NCBI GenBank assembly: GCA_964358645.1
Contig: CAYHPW010000001.1
Coordinates: 62,001-126,000 of the forward strand
Source of the DNA: JBBTDV01 sp038042605
Lineage (GTDB): Bacteria > Bdellovibrionota > UBA1018
Direction: 5' to 3'
DNA length: 64,000 bases
Part shown: positions 45,746 to 55,725 of the stretch, in pieces
Position numbering within the stretch: the first letter of the stretch is position 1
Layout: every line of letters begins with the position of its first letter
The notes under the pieces: generated by a model
What the model was told of the DNA's origin: nothing
The model's database searches: none
What the model saw: the letters and a program-made list of their open reading frames with translations, nothing else
Translations under genes and position numbers: made by a program

Positions 45746-46852
45746 TTAGATGCGCATTGGCATTATCACATATGTGTGATTTTGTTCTGATGATCCTCTG
45801 ATTAAACCAGGACTCAATCTATCTTTTAAATTAAACTCTAAACTGTCTGCTTTTGTTACTGCTAGTAATTCTAAAAAATATTTAAAATTAAATCCTATAT
45901 CAAGAGATTCTCCGCTATAAGATATATCCATCTCTTCCCTTGCTTCACCCATATCTGGATTGCTTGATGATATTGTTAATACATTATTTTGAAATACAAA
46001 TCTTATTCCTCTGCTTTTTTCATTTGCAAGTAAGCTTACCCTCTTTAAGGCGGAATTAAACACTTCTGTTTCTATTTTAATAAGCTTATCCATGTTTTGT
46101 GGGATAACTAATTTGTAATCGGGATATTCGGCATCTATTAATCGAACAAATAAGTAAGAACTATTATTTTTTATAAATATATACCCTTTTTCAAATGAAA
46201 GGCCTATCGTTGAACCACTTTCAGACAGGAATTTTCTTATCTCATACAATCCTTTTTTAGGTATTATGATCCCTCTTTTAAGATCAGGATTTCCTGTAAA
46301 AACCTCCATGTCTACAAAAGATAACCTATGACCGTCTGTAGCGGTCATTCTCATTACATTGTTTTCAATATTTTCAAAATATACTCCATTTAGGTGATAT
46401 CTGGTTGCATCTGTAGAAATTGCAAATTGAGTTTTATCTATCATGTTTACTAAAGCTTCAGATCTGGCATCTATATATTTTTTTTCTTCAAATATTGGTA
46501 ACGCCGGATAATCATCTGCTGGTAAGCTAACAATATTAAACCTTGATTTTTCACAAGTGATTTCTATCCAATTATTATCTTTTTTTATAACATGAAGAGG
46601 CTTGTTAGGTAATTCACGTGCAATTTCAAAAAAATGCTTTGCTGAAAGAGTTATTTTACCTTCTTGTTCTATTTTTGCATTAATAACTAATTTAATACCT
46701 ACTTCAAGATCGGTTGCAGATAGAGAGATACTGTTTTCATTAGAGACACATAAAATATTTCCAAGAATTTGAATGGTATTCTTTTTTTCAACAACGGACT
46801 GAATTTTTTGCAATGAATTAAAAAGAGCTTCACGCTCAACTGTAAATTTCAT
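45746..46852 (-). CDS. dnaN: DNA polymerase III sliding clamp (beta subunit)
   Basis: This 368-residue beta clamp has three repeated domains (MKFTVEREALFNSLQKI at the start, YHLNGVYFE and TDGHRLSF in the middle, and the C-terminal YVIMPMRI). The length is normal. It is the last gene before the AT-rich origin-like region and reads away from it. RecF remnants follow downstream, so the ancestral dnaN-recF-gyrB-gyrA order is visible. Confidence 0.97.
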   Translation of the reverse strand: MKFTVEREALFNSLQKIQSVVEKKNTIQILGNILCVSNENSISLSATDLEVGIKLVINAKIEQEGKITLSAKHFFEIARELPNKPLHVIKKDNNWIEITCEKSRFNIVSLPADDYPALPIFEEKKYIDARSEALVNMIDKTQFAISTDATRYHLNGVYFENIENNVMRMTATDGHRLSFVDMEVFTGNPDLKRGIIIPKKGLYEIRKFLSESGSTIGLSFEKGYIFIKNNSSYLFVRLIDAEYPDYKLVIPQNMDKLIKIETEVFNSALKRVSLLANEKSRGIRFVFQNNVLTISSSNPDMGEAREEMDISYSGESLDIGFNFKYFLELLAVTKADSLEFNLKDRLSPGLIRGSSEQNHTYVIMPMRI

Positions 46853-47394
46853 TAATTTCTCTCTTTATCCTCATTCATTACTAATTACTAGGAATTAGAA
46901 TATTATATATAGTAGTATTAGTAGGGAATACCTATATGTGAATAACATTGTTATCATAATGTAATTATTGAAAAAAAGCTGTTAATAATTTTGGTGATAA
47001 TTAGCGTTTAAAAGAGGATCTTTTTGTTGATAAAAAAAAATATAAATAGTTTGCTTGTTATCAACACAGTTTATTCACAGAGAAAGTCTTATAAACGAAA
47101 ATACAATATAAATTTACATGGACTTAGTTAGAAAATTTAATAATAAAATAACTTTAAGATTACTTATCAACAATAATTGATTGAATACGACTGGTTTATA
47201 AGAATAAAAATATATTTAGTGAATGGATAAGTTGATAATAAACCATAACATATTAATTATATTATGGTTTATTACGGCTAACAAATAAAAAAAAGTGTGA
47301 ATTATTTGTGTATAACTATTTATCTACTAGTTATTTTATAGATATCAACAAATATATCCACAAGTAGAGCCAACCCGATAATAATAGTATAATT
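46853..47394. other. Candidate replication origin (oriC) with DnaA-box cluster
   Basis: This 540-base region has no gene and is very AT-rich. DnaA-box-like 9-mers (consensus TTATCCACA) are dense: TTATTCACA at 46937-46945 (minus) and 47071-47079 (plus), TTATCAACA at 47025-47033 (minus), 47058-47066 and 47164-47172 (plus), TTATACACA at 47307-47315 (minus), and ATATCAACA/ATATCCACA at 47342-47350 and 47354-47362. Boxes 47058 and 47071 are five bases apart. The neighbour is dnaN. No box matches the E. coli consensus perfectly. Confidence 0.75.
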
Positions 47395-47808
47395 TTAATC
47401 AGCAAGGATTGTGTGTATATAGTTTACTATTGAGCTCAAACTTGTTCCTGGTGTGAAAACTTCATTTACCCCATTGTCTTTTAAAAACTTAATGTCTTCT
47501 TCTGGAATAATTCCACCAACAAGCAATATAGCATCTTGTAATCCCGCCTTTTTAAGACCCTCTGAAATCATTGGAACAAGAGCATTGTGGGCCCCGGAAA
47601 GGATACTAACCGCAACTACATTAACATCTTCCTGAATAGCGGTATTAACAATCATATCAGGTGTTTGATGAAGACCTGTATATATAACTTCAAAACCAGC
47701 GTCGCGCAGAGCTCTTGCAATGACTTTTGCACCACGGTCATGACCATCCAATCCAGGCTTTGCAACCAACACGCGGATTTTATTTTTTATTTTTTTTTTG
47801 ATAAGCAT
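47395..47808 (-). CDS. mcmA2: Methylmalonyl-CoA mutase, B12-binding small subunit
   Basis: This 137-residue protein has the cobalamin-binding Rossmann fold with DxHxxG (GLDGHDRGAKVIARALRDAG) and the later SILSGAH and LLVGGIIPEED. It pairs with the large subunit encoded three bases upstream to form adenosylcobalamin-dependent methylmalonyl-CoA mutase, which links propionyl-CoA to succinyl-CoA. Separate B12 subunits of this kind occur in archaea and several bacteria. It is the last gene of the acyl-CoA block, next to the origin-like region. Confidence 0.92.
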   Translation of the reverse strand: MLIKKKIKNKIRVLVAKPGLDGHDRGAKVIARALRDAGFEVIYTGLHQTPDMIVNTAIQEDVNVVAVSILSGAHNALVPMISEGLKKAGLQDAILLVGGIIPEEDIKFLKDNGVNEVFTPGTSLSSIVNYIHTILAD

Positions 47809-47810
47809 TT

Positions 47811-49493
47811 TTAGAATGTCCTCTGTTCTTTGTATTGTCCAAACACCTTACGAAGGACATCACAAATTTCTTGTAAGGTTGCATATTTTTTTACTGCACT
47901 TATAATTGGTTCAACAAGATTATCACCACTACTTGCTGCTTTAGCGATACCAGTTAAAGACAGCAATACATCTGTATTTGAGCGACGGTTTTTAAGCGCA
48001 GCAAGGCGGGAAACTTGTTGGTGTTCAATAGACTTGTCAATATAAAGAGTATTAATTTGTTGTGAATTTTTAGTTGTCTTATACTTATTCATTCCAACCA
48101 TTATTTTTTTATTTTCTTCTAAAAGACGTTGAAAATGATAAGCGCTATTTGAAATCTCTATTTGTGGAAACCCAGCTTCGATTGCTGCTACCATTCCACC
48201 CATTTTAGCTATCTTGTTGAGATATTTTTCCGCTTCTTGTTCCATTTTAGTTGTGAGTGATTCCATGAAATATGATCCACCAAAAGGATCAACTACATTA
48301 GCAACGCCACTTTCTTCTGCTAAAATTTGCTGAGTGCGGAGAGCTATCATTACAGATTCGTCTGTCGGTAGGGCGAGTGTTTCATCCATGCTATTTGTAT
48401 GCAACGAATTAGTTCCACCCAGAACGGCCGCCAGACCTTGAATTGCTACGCGGACAATATTATTGTGTGGTTGTTGAGCAGTCAGTGAAACGCCCGCGGT
48501 TTGTGCATGAGTTCTCAACATGCATGATTTTGGATCCTTAGGGTCGTATTTATCACGAATAAGTCTGGCCCACAGTCTGCGTGCAGCGCGGAATTTTGCT
48601 ATTTCTTCAAAAAAATCGTTATGAACATCAAAGAAAAAAGACAACCTTGGAGCAAATTCATCGATACTCAAGCCGCGTTCTATACATGCATCAACATAAG
48701 CAAGTCCATTGGCAATTGTAAATGCTAACTCTTGTATAGCGGTCGCCCCAGCCTCACGTATATGATAACCACTGATGCTTATTGTATTCCAATTAGGGTA
48801 GTACTTTGTTGCATTTTCAATTGTATCAACAACTAAACGTACTGCTGGTGTTATTGGGAAAAGCCATTCTTTTTGAGCGATGTACTCCTTTAAAATATCA
48901 TTTTGTAGCGTTCCACGGACCTTTTCTCTAGGGACACCTTTTTTTTCAGCAACTGCTAAATACATTGCAAGAATAACTATCGCTGGGCCATTAATAGTCA
49001 TAGAAGTGGTGACTTCCCCTAGCGGTATCCCGTCAAATAATCTTTCCATATCTTCAAGTGAAGAAACAGAAACACCGCACTTTCCGACTTCTCCTTTTCC
49101 AAGAGGACTATCAGCATCATAACCCATTAAGGTAGGCATATCGAAAGCTACAGAAAGACCTGTTTGTCCATGTTGGAGAAGAAGTTTAAACCGTTCATTA
49201 GTTTTTTCCGCTGTAGCAAAACCAGCAAATTGGCGCATCGTCCAAAGCCTGCCGCGGTACATGTTGTAATAAACTCCACGTGTATATGGAAATTCTCCAG
49301 GAAACCCGAGATCGCGGAGGTAATTAAAATGCATATCCGCTAAATCATCAGGGGAGTTTAATAATGGAATGCTCATATCACTCCATGTTGTAAACGACCC
49401 TGGTCTTATGGAATTTTGATCCTCAGATTTTTTAAGTCTAGTTTCCCACTCCGTTTTTGCTTTACGGATAGCACTCAGCTCTTCATTAAACAT
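47811..49493 (-). CDS. mcmA1: Methylmalonyl-CoA mutase, large catalytic subunit
   Basis: This 560-residue TIM-barrel subunit contains TRGVYYNMYRGRLWTMRQFA and GLSVAFDMPTLMGYDADSPL, which fit methylmalonyl-CoA rather than isobutyryl-CoA mutase (the Tyr/Arg substrate pocket is of the methylmalonyl type). SISGYHIREAGA and LGGTNSLHTNSMDE are also present. It lacks a B12 domain and depends on the adjacent small subunit. Both genes read toward the origin candidate. Substrate preference is inferred from family resemblance. Confidence 0.92.
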   Translation of the reverse strand: MFNEELSAIRKAKTEWETRLKKSEDQNSIRPGSFTTWSDMSIPLLNSPDDLADMHFNYLRDLGFPGEFPYTRGVYYNMYRGRLWTMRQFAGFATAEKTNERFKLLLQHGQTGLSVAFDMPTLMGYDADSPLGKGEVGKCGVSVSSLEDMERLFDGIPLGEVTTSMTINGPAIVILAMYLAVAEKKGVPREKVRGTLQNDILKEYIAQKEWLFPITPAVRLVVDTIENATKYYPNWNTISISGYHIREAGATAIQELAFTIANGLAYVDACIERGLSIDEFAPRLSFFFDVHNDFFEEIAKFRAARRLWARLIRDKYDPKDPKSCMLRTHAQTAGVSLTAQQPHNNIVRVAIQGLAAVLGGTNSLHTNSMDETLALPTDESVMIALRTQQILAEESGVANVVDPFGGSYFMESLTTKMEQEAEKYLNKIAKMGGMVAAIEAGFPQIEISNSAYHFQRLLEENKKIMVGMNKYKTTKNSQQINTLYIDKSIEHQQVSRLAALKNRRSNTDVLLSLTGIAKAASSGDNLVEPIISAVKKYATLQEICDVLRKVFGQYKEQRTF

Positions 49494-49527
49494 TTAGTTA
49501 CTCCCGTAAGTAAGACAGCACATAACT

Positions 49528-50691
49528 CTAAGAGTTATTGGCCAATTCTTGTGCAGCAATTACTATTCTTTGTATTTCTGAGGTTCCTTCATAAAGTTCT
49601 GTTATTTTTGCATCACGAAAGTTTCGTTCCACAATATATTCCTTTGTGTAACCATAGCCACCATGGACTTGTATTGCTTTAGTGGTTATCCACATAGCGG
49701 CTTCTGATGCTGCCAGCTTAGCCATAGCAGCAGCCTTCGTATAGTTTTGGCCATAGTCCTTCAATTTTGATGCATGCCAGGTCAATAATCTAGCCGCTTG
49801 TAGTTTAGTTGCCATATCAGCTATGAAAAACTGAATTGCTTGAAGTTTAGCAATTGGCGCCCCGAATTGTTCTCTCTCTGTTGAAAAATTTTTTGAAGCA
49901 TCAAGAGCACATCTAGCAATGCCAAGCGCTTGAGCGGCGATGCCGATTCTTCCACCATCAAGTGTTGATAGAGCAATTTTTAATCCTTGACCCTCACACC
50001 CGAGAAGACATTCTTTAGGTACAAATACATCATCAAAAAATAATTGAGCGGTTGATGAAGCTGTAATTCCAAGCTTATCTTCTAGTTTTGAAACCTGAAA
50101 GCCCGGGCTTTTAGTATCAACGATAAAAGCACAAATCCCTTTATGACCCAGCGTTTTATCTATTGTAGCAAACAATATACATACATCAGCCTCTTTACCA
50201 TTTGTGATCCAGTTTTTTGTGCCCCGAATTTTATATCCCCCAGCGGATTTAATTGCTTGGCATTTTAATCCGGCTGGGTCAGAGCCATGGCCAGGTTCGG
50301 ACAAGGCAAAGCAGCCTAGCTTTTCACCTCTTGCTAAAGGGATTAAAAAAGATTTTTTTTGGTAATCATTTCCAAAAGCATTCAATGGATAGCACACTAA
50401 TGAATTGTTAACAGACATAATCACAGCAGTTGAAGCGCACGCAGCGGCTACTTCTTCCATTGCCATTACATATGAGACACAATCCATACCAGCCCCACCC
50501 CATTGTTCGGGCACCATCATACCCATTAACCCCATCTGGCCTAATTGCTGGATTATTTCAGACGGAAATCTGCCATCCGAGTCGAGTTCGTGCGCCTTAG
50601 GGGCTATTTCCGCCTTTGAGAATGCATGGACTTGTTCAATCAACATCCTTTTAGATTCGTCTGTTTCTGGCCAATCATTAATTGGAGTCAT
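49528..50691 (-). CDS. Acyl-CoA dehydrogenase
   Basis: This 387-residue FAD enzyme catalyses the first step of beta-oxidation or branched-chain acid breakdown. Family motifs are CFALSEPGHGSDP, TKNWITNG, QVHGGYGYTKEYIVERNFRD and the catalytic glutamate in ITELYEGTSEIQRI. Length and motif set fit the short-chain (butyryl/isobutyryl) subfamily. It overlaps the crotonase gene by four bases and is followed by the mutase pair, suggesting a shared catabolic route. Confidence 0.93.
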   Translation of the reverse strand: MTPINDWPETDESKRMLIEQVHAFSKAEIAPKAHELDSDGRFPSEIIQQLGQMGLMGMMVPEQWGGAGMDCVSYVMAMEEVAAACASTAVIMSVNNSLVCYPLNAFGNDYQKKSFLIPLARGEKLGCFALSEPGHGSDPAGLKCQAIKSAGGYKIRGTKNWITNGKEADVCILFATIDKTLGHKGICAFIVDTKSPGFQVSKLEDKLGITASSTAQLFFDDVFVPKECLLGCEGQGLKIALSTLDGGRIGIAAQALGIARCALDASKNFSTEREQFGAPIAKLQAIQFFIADMATKLQAARLLTWHASKLKDYGQNYTKAAAMAKLAASEAAMWITTKAIQVHGGYGYTKEYIVERNFRDAKITELYEGTSEIQRIVIAAQELANNS

Positions 50692-51494
50692 ATTTGTCCT
50701 TGAAAAATTGGTTTTCTTTTCTCTAGGAAGGCATTCATGCCTTCCTTTTGATCATAACTACAGAAGAGTTGTCCAAAGGCCTGTACTTCGCCATCCAATT
50801 TAGAGTTAAGACCGGCTGTTTCAGAAAACTCATTCAAGAGTTGTTTTGCTCTAGCTACAGCGCTAGCGGACTGCATACTGATTGAACGCGCTATCTCTAA
50901 TACACTTTGCATAAAACCTTCTATTGGAAGGACTCTATTCACAAGGCCAAACGAAAGAGCCTCTTTAGCGGATATTTTTTTACCGGAATAAATAAGCTCT
51001 TTTGCTCGTGGCAAGCCAATAAATTTAGGCAGTCTAAATGTTGCGCCAAAACCTGGTATTACACCTAATCCAACCTCAGGTTGCCCAAACACGGCTTTTT
51101 CATTGGCTAGTATAAAATCGCAAGCCAAGGCCATTTCAGTCCCTCCACCAAGCGCATAGCCATTAACCGCAGCAATAGTTGGTTTGGGCATTAACTCTAA
51201 AAGTTTAGCAACATCATGACCTAGCTGTGCAAACCGAACAGCTTCTGTTGCGCTCTTGTCTTTCATTTCAGCAATATCAGCACCAGCAATAAACGCCTTA
51301 TCGCCTGCGCCGGTAAGCACAACTACCCGTACATCAGGGTCTGATGCAAGGGCAGAAAGAATCTCTTTCATTTCAGAAAGAACAGCACTGTTCAGGGCAT
51401 TTAAACTCTCTTGTCTTGAAATTTTTAGCACGACTATTTTTGGATCCACTCCTTCTAGAAGGAGGTATTTAAATTTCAATTTATTTAGAATCAT
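50688..51494 (-). CDS. Enoyl-CoA hydratase (crotonase family)
   Basis: This protein of about 268 residues starts at the ATG at 51494; a longer frame to 51545 runs deep into the next gene. The oxyanion and active-site features are ADIAEM with GADIAE, NGYALGGGTEMALACDF with a glutamate, and FGQPEVGLGVIPG with the second glutamate. Both catalytic glutamates are present, so a hydratase is likelier than an isomerase. It overlaps the hydroxyacyl-CoA dehydrogenase gene by 14 bases. Confidence 0.92.
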   Translation of the reverse strand: MILNKLKFKYLLLEGVDPKIVVLKISRQESLNALNSAVLSEMKEILSALASDPDVRVVVLTGAGDKAFIAGADIAEMKDKSATEAVRFAQLGHDVAKLLELMPKPTIAAVNGYALGGGTEMALACDFILANEKAVFGQPEVGLGVIPGFGATFRLPKFIGLPRAKELIYSGKKISAKEALSFGLVNRVLPIEGFMQSVLEIARSISMQSASAVARAKQLLNEFSETAGLNSKLDGEVQAFGQLFCSYDQKEGMNAFLEKRKPIFQGQI

Positions 51495-52344
51495 AATTAT
51501 AAAACCCCCGCCCAGATTTTTTCCCCAACCAACCAGCAGCGACATATTGTTTTAAAAGTGGGGACGGTCTATACCTCGGGTCACCCAGACCTTCATGTAA
51601 TACATTTAAAATAGCTAAGCATGTGTCTAGGCCGATAAAATCAGCAAGGGTAAGCGGTCCCATTGGTTGATTTGTTCCCAATTTCATCGCTGTGTCGATA
51701 TCTTCGATGGACGCGACTCCTTCATATAACGCCGTTATTGCCTCATTAATCATAGGCATCAGGATCCGGTTTACCGTGAAGCCAGGCATATCTTTAGCTT
51801 CTATAAATATTTTTCCCATTTTTTCTACAACAGAGCGTACCGTTGTAAAAGTTTCATCTGAAGTCTGGAGTCCTCGGATTCCTTCAACCAGCTTCATTAA
51901 TGGAACTGGATTCATAAAGTGAACGCCCGCCACAAGATTAGGACGTTTGGTTTTTGCTGCAATAGCGGTAATGCTAATGGAAGAAGTGTTTGATGCAAGA
52001 ATTACTGATGGAGATATAACTTCATCTAACTTTTTAAAAATGTCATATTTAAGCTCCGTCTTTTCTGTAACTGCCTCAATAACTAATTGAGCGGGCTTAA
52101 GGTCTAAGAGTGTATTTACCGGTTTAATTAATAACAATATTTGATCATACTCGTTTTTTTGTAATTTTCCCTTTTCAACCTGTTTTTGAAGCTGAAAAGA
52201 TAGTTTACTTTTCCCTTTTTCAGCTATGTCTAAATTTATATCTGCTAGAAGAACCTCGAAGCCAGCTTGTGCTGCTGTTTGAGCAATACCGACCCCCATT
52301 TGCCCGGCTCCAAGGATGCCTATTTTGTTAATGGTTAAATTCAT
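51481..52344 (-). CDS. hbd: 3-hydroxybutyryl-CoA/3-hydroxyacyl-CoA dehydrogenase
   Basis: This 287-residue NAD-dependent enzyme has an N-terminal Rossmann motif (IGILGAGQMGVGIAQTAAQA), the catalytic region GVHFMNPVPLMKLVEG with the histidine, and PGFTVNRILMPMINEA. It has no fused hydratase domain. It is the first gene of the acyl-CoA block and likely acts with the crotonase and acyl-CoA dehydrogenase. It begins 66 bases after mnmE. Confidence 0.93.
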   Translation of the reverse strand: MNLTINKIGILGAGQMGVGIAQTAAQAGFEVLLADINLDIAEKGKSKLSFQLQKQVEKGKLQKNEYDQILLLIKPVNTLLDLKPAQLVIEAVTEKTELKYDIFKKLDEVISPSVILASNTSSISITAIAAKTKRPNLVAGVHFMNPVPLMKLVEGIRGLQTSDETFTTVRSVVEKMGKIFIEAKDMPGFTVNRILMPMINEAITALYEGVASIEDIDTAMKLGTNQPMGPLTLADFIGLDTCLAILNVLHEGLGDPRYRPSPLLKQYVAAGWLGKKSGRGFYNYDSK

Positions 52345-52409
52345 ATTAACAGCCTCCTTTTTTCACACGTCTTTGCTGTAATATAAGTAAGCACCTCACT
52401 AAACAAGTA

Positions 52410-53858
52410 TCATTTGCCAATACAAAACTGCGAAAAAATAGCCTCCAAAATTTCATCTGGCAATAAATCTCCTATAAGGGGGCCTAAGGCGTAACGAGCT
52501 TGTCTAATATCAGAGGCGAATAAGTCAAATTCATGGATTGTTCTTGCGCGGTACAAGTGCTCAAGTGAGACTCGCACGGCATTTTCTTGTTCTGGGCGAG
52601 TTAGAAGTAATTCATCATTGCTATTTGGAAGCCAGCGTCCACAAAAGTCTGCAATTTTGTAAATTGCATCTGAAATGCCATCACCCGTTAGTGCTGAAGT
52701 AGCAACCCAAGTATTAATATTAAAAAATACACGAACTTTAGCTGTTACTGATGATAGGGAACCTTTAATAAGATCACATTTGGACAATATTCCTATAGTC
52801 TTATTTACCGGTTTACCTAAAGCATCCCATTGTTCAAGTGTGGAAGCGAGATATCTCGCGGATGATTTTGATGCATCAACCACTAAAATAAGCAAGTCAG
52901 CTTCGGAGGCGGCTGTTATTGCTCGCTCTACACCATGACGTTCTGCTTTATTAGTCTTAACTCTTAGTCCTGCTGTATCATGAAGGTGGATAGTAATAGT
53001 TTGCTTGTCGGTATTTATTGTAAAGAATTCACTAACCACATCTCGCGTGGTTCCGGGCATTTCTGATATAATAGAACGGTCTTCTCCAAGTAAAGAGTTG
53101 AAGAAACTTGACTTGCCGGCATTTGGCAGACCGATTAATGCGACAGAAATACCTTCTTGTATCCTACGTCCGCGTTCGTAGCCAGCATAGAGAGTTTCCA
53201 GAATTCTAATTAGGTGATCGAGTTTGGTTTTTATAGAAGAAAGGGAAAATTCGTCAATAGATTGATCAGAAAAATCTATATTTGCCTCCGTAATAATAGA
53301 GAGCTGCTTCAACTCTTCTGCAATGGATTCAAGAATAACTTGTTGTTTTCTAGAAAGCTTACTTAGCGCCAGCGAAACAGCATTATCGTTAGGGGCGGAT
53401 AGCAGATCAGCGACAGCTTGGGCTTGTAGTAGCGTCATTTTTCCGTTACGTACAGCGCGAAAGCTGAATTCCCCAGGGAGTGCCTGCCGGATCCCGATAT
53501 CAAGGAGTGTTTCCATTAATGAATTAGCTATATAGGATCCCCCATGAAATTGAATTTCAGTAACATCTTCACCAGTAAAGCTAGAAGGGCCCTTAAAATA
53601 TACAATCATCGCCCGATCTATTTTTTTTCCATTTTTATTAAACAGATCAGCAAGAATCATTTTTTTTTGATCTTTAGGTAAAGATTTTTTAGTTAATTTA
53701 ATAAGAGTCTCATGAGCGGCTGGCCCGCTAATCCGGATTATTCCTATAACCCCACCGGCAGGGGTAGCAAGCGCTGCAATTGTGTCATCTGAAAAATATG
53801 AATGAGAAAAACTTTTATTATTTTGCTTGAGCGACCACCGGCGTGACATTGGGGCCAC
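52410..53858 (-). CDS. mnmE: tRNA modification GTPase MnmE
   Basis: This 482-residue tRNA wobble-uridine modification GTPase has the N-terminal folate-binding domain (DTIAALATPAGGVIGIIRIS), a G domain with GLPNAGKSSFFNSL, the TTRD and DTAG motifs and SKCDL, and ends in the required FCIGK. The ATG at 53858 (or 53849) lies inside the end of yidC, giving an overlap of about 40 bases, since no later good start precedes the conserved N-terminus. It works with MnmG, encoded at 61.3 kb. Confidence 0.95.
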   Translation of the reverse strand: MAPMSRRWSLKQNNKSFSHSYFSDDTIAALATPAGGVIGIIRISGPAAHETLIKLTKKSLPKDQKKMILADLFNKNGKKIDRAMIVYFKGPSSFTGEDVTEIQFHGGSYIANSLMETLLDIGIRQALPGEFSFRAVRNGKMTLLQAQAVADLLSAPNDNAVSLALSKLSRKQQVILESIAEELKQLSIITEANIDFSDQSIDEFSLSSIKTKLDHLIRILETLYAGYERGRRIQEGISVALIGLPNAGKSSFFNSLLGEDRSIISEMPGTTRDVVSEFFTINTDKQTITIHLHDTAGLRVKTNKAERHGVERAITAASEADLLILVVDASKSSARYLASTLEQWDALGKPVNKTIGILSKCDLIKGSLSSVTAKVRVFFNINTWVATSALTGDGISDAIYKIADFCGRWLPNSNDELLLTRPEQENAVRVSLEHLYRARTIHEFDLFASDIRQARYALGPLIGDLLPDEILEAIFSQFCIGK

Positions 53859-55416
53859 CTAATTTCTTATTTAAGATGATTTGCTGAAAAATACTGGCTA
53901 CGGCATTTACAAGCATGTAAAGAGTTAATCCTGACGGTAAAGCGAGCATGAATGCACCGAAAATTAAGGGCATAAATTGCATCATACGCGCTTGCGTGGG
54001 GTCAGTGGCGGTTGTTGGTGTTAATTTTTGTTGGATATACATAGTAATGGATAATAGAACTGGGGTTACATAGTATGGATCCCTGCTTGAAAGATCAGTC
54101 ACCCAAAGCGCGAAGGGAGCATGATAAAGTTCAATCGAGCTATATAAAACACGATATAAGGCAAAGAATATCGGCATTTGTATAAGTATAGGCAGGCAGC
54201 CAGCCATTGGATTGTATCCATGGCTTCGCATGAGTATGAGCATTTCTTTATTTAGCTTTTCCTTATCATCCTTAAATTTTTCACGGAGTTTTTGGATTTG
54301 TGGCTGTATTTTTGCCATCTCTTTCATGCTTTTCATGCTTTTTAAAGTTAGAGGATAAGTCACTATCTTTAATAAGAGGGTCAATAAAATGATTGATACC
54401 CCATAATTTCCGGCGAAGGTATAAAACCATTTAAGCAATCTAAGTAATGGATAAGCAAATACAGTAAACCAACCAAAATCTACCGTATGGTCCAATAAAG
54501 GTTCTGCGGAACGCAAGCTTTCAAGGTTTTTTGGTCCAAAATAAACACGCACCGGGATTTCTATTGAGTCGCCTATAATCGGATATACCAAACTTACTCT
54601 TGCGGCTAGCGGCCCCATTGGTTGTATAAGGGCTCTTGGTTCGTTTAATCCACGATTTATTACAGAGAGCAAAAAATAACGACTAGCTGTACCTATGTAT
54701 TTTACAGTAGTGGCGACATCTGTTTGTTTTGATACGTTTTGCACCAAAATGCGCTCAAGATCATTATTTGTCCAATAAACGATTTGTCTATCTTGCGCTT
54801 CTTGATCATCTTTAGTTCCATGAGAAAAAAGCGACAAAAACGCATATTTAGGCTTTTTTGTCTTAAATTGCGCCATAATAGCAACATCCAGATACTGCTG
54901 GTTTTCCGAAGCGACTACGTGTTTTGTAAGGCGAATATTTTGATCTTCATATTCAAAAAGCCCGCCGGTTGGTTCTGATTTTAGCGTTCCATAGGAGGTC
55001 TCAAGATAACTAAGATGCGGGTCATCAAAAGCAAAAACAAACTGTTTATTATTATTGGTAATAAGAGTCAAATCAACTAGTGCAGAATTTTTATTTATTT
55101 CAGTGTGATAATCTTTTAGCTGCCAGTTTGTAATGAGTGAATTTCCATTGCTAAGCGATAGAGGACCCGTTCCTGTTTGAATGGATACCTGTCGGAGAGA
55201 TTGTTGGGCTGATTGTTTTTCTACCATCAACATTTTCTCATTGTATTGAGAAGCGGAATTTAAATTATTATCATTCAACAGAGCATTAGACGGCACAGGG
55301 GAAGCTGAGGGCGACGCATGTATTCCTTGGGACACTCTTGGTTCAATAATAATTTTTTGCCATAAAACCAGAATTAAAAAACTAATGGCAATAGCTATGA
55401 GTGTTTTACGGTCCAT
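53818..55416 (-). CDS. yidC: Membrane protein insertase YidC
   Basis: This 532-residue Oxa1/YidC family insertase has an N-terminal membrane anchor, a large periplasmic domain and the conserved 60-kDa core (YPLTLKSMKSMKEMAKIQPQ, CLPILIQMPIFFALYRVLY). The hydrophilic groove arginine is likely in the second-last block. It inserts inner-membrane proteins, including ATP synthase and complex I subunits. It lies in the rpmH-rnpA-yidD-yidC-mnmE order, which is conserved near the origin in many bacteria. Confidence 0.96.
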   Translation of the reverse strand: MDRKTLIAIAISFLILVLWQKIIIEPRVSQGIHASPSASPVPSNALLNDNNLNSASQYNEKMLMVEKQSAQQSLRQVSIQTGTGPLSLSNGNSLITNWQLKDYHTEINKNSALVDLTLITNNNKQFVFAFDDPHLSYLETSYGTLKSEPTGGLFEYEDQNIRLTKHVVASENQQYLDVAIMAQFKTKKPKYAFLSLFSHGTKDDQEAQDRQIVYWTNNDLERILVQNVSKQTDVATTVKYIGTASRYFLLSVINRGLNEPRALIQPMGPLAARVSLVYPIIGDSIEIPVRVYFGPKNLESLRSAEPLLDHTVDFGWFTVFAYPLLRLLKWFYTFAGNYGVSIILLTLLLKIVTYPLTLKSMKSMKEMAKIQPQIQKLREKFKDDKEKLNKEMLILMRSHGYNPMAGCLPILIQMPIFFALYRVLYSSIELYHAPFALWVTDLSSRDPYYVTPVLLSITMYIQQKLTPTTATDPTQARMMQFMPLIFGAFMLALPSGLTLYMLVNAVASIFQQIILNKKLGGPNVTPVVAQAK

Positions 55417-55419
55417 GAA

Positions 55420-55725
55420 TTATCCTTTGAATGAAGATTTGTGACAATACGGCAAAGGGGCGGGATCAAAATAAGATGTGGACTTGAAAGAAAAAGGCTG
55501 GCAGCGCAAAAGTCGGTAAATACTCAGCCAAGCCCCCTTTATTATATTATGAGTTGTAAAAACCCGTTTTACATAGGCGCTGCATGTCGGTTCAAACCTA
55601 CATCCTGAGTTAGCGCCAGCAAATAAGTGAAGAACTGGTGAAACAAAAAAACTATAGATAAAAAAGAAAATATTCACACACAACAAAAAAAACTTTTTCA
55701 TATTTGATAACCTATTCATAACCAA
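55420..55725 (-). CDS. yidD: Membrane protein insertion efficiency factor YidD
   Basis: This 101-residue protein has the hallmark cysteine block CRFEPTCSAYVKRVF and an N-terminal hydrophobic helix. A later RLLRCQPF motif is typical of the family. Overlaps on both sides (rnpA by 14 bases, yidC four bases away) fit the conserved gene order. It helps YidC. The start could be at the ATG at 55725 or at a later one. Confidence 0.92.
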   Translation of the reverse strand: MVMNRLSNMKKFFLLCVNIFFFIYSFFVSPVLHLFAGANSGCRFEPTCSAYVKRVFTTHNIIKGAWLSIYRLLRCQPFSFKSTSYFDPAPLPYCHKSSFKG

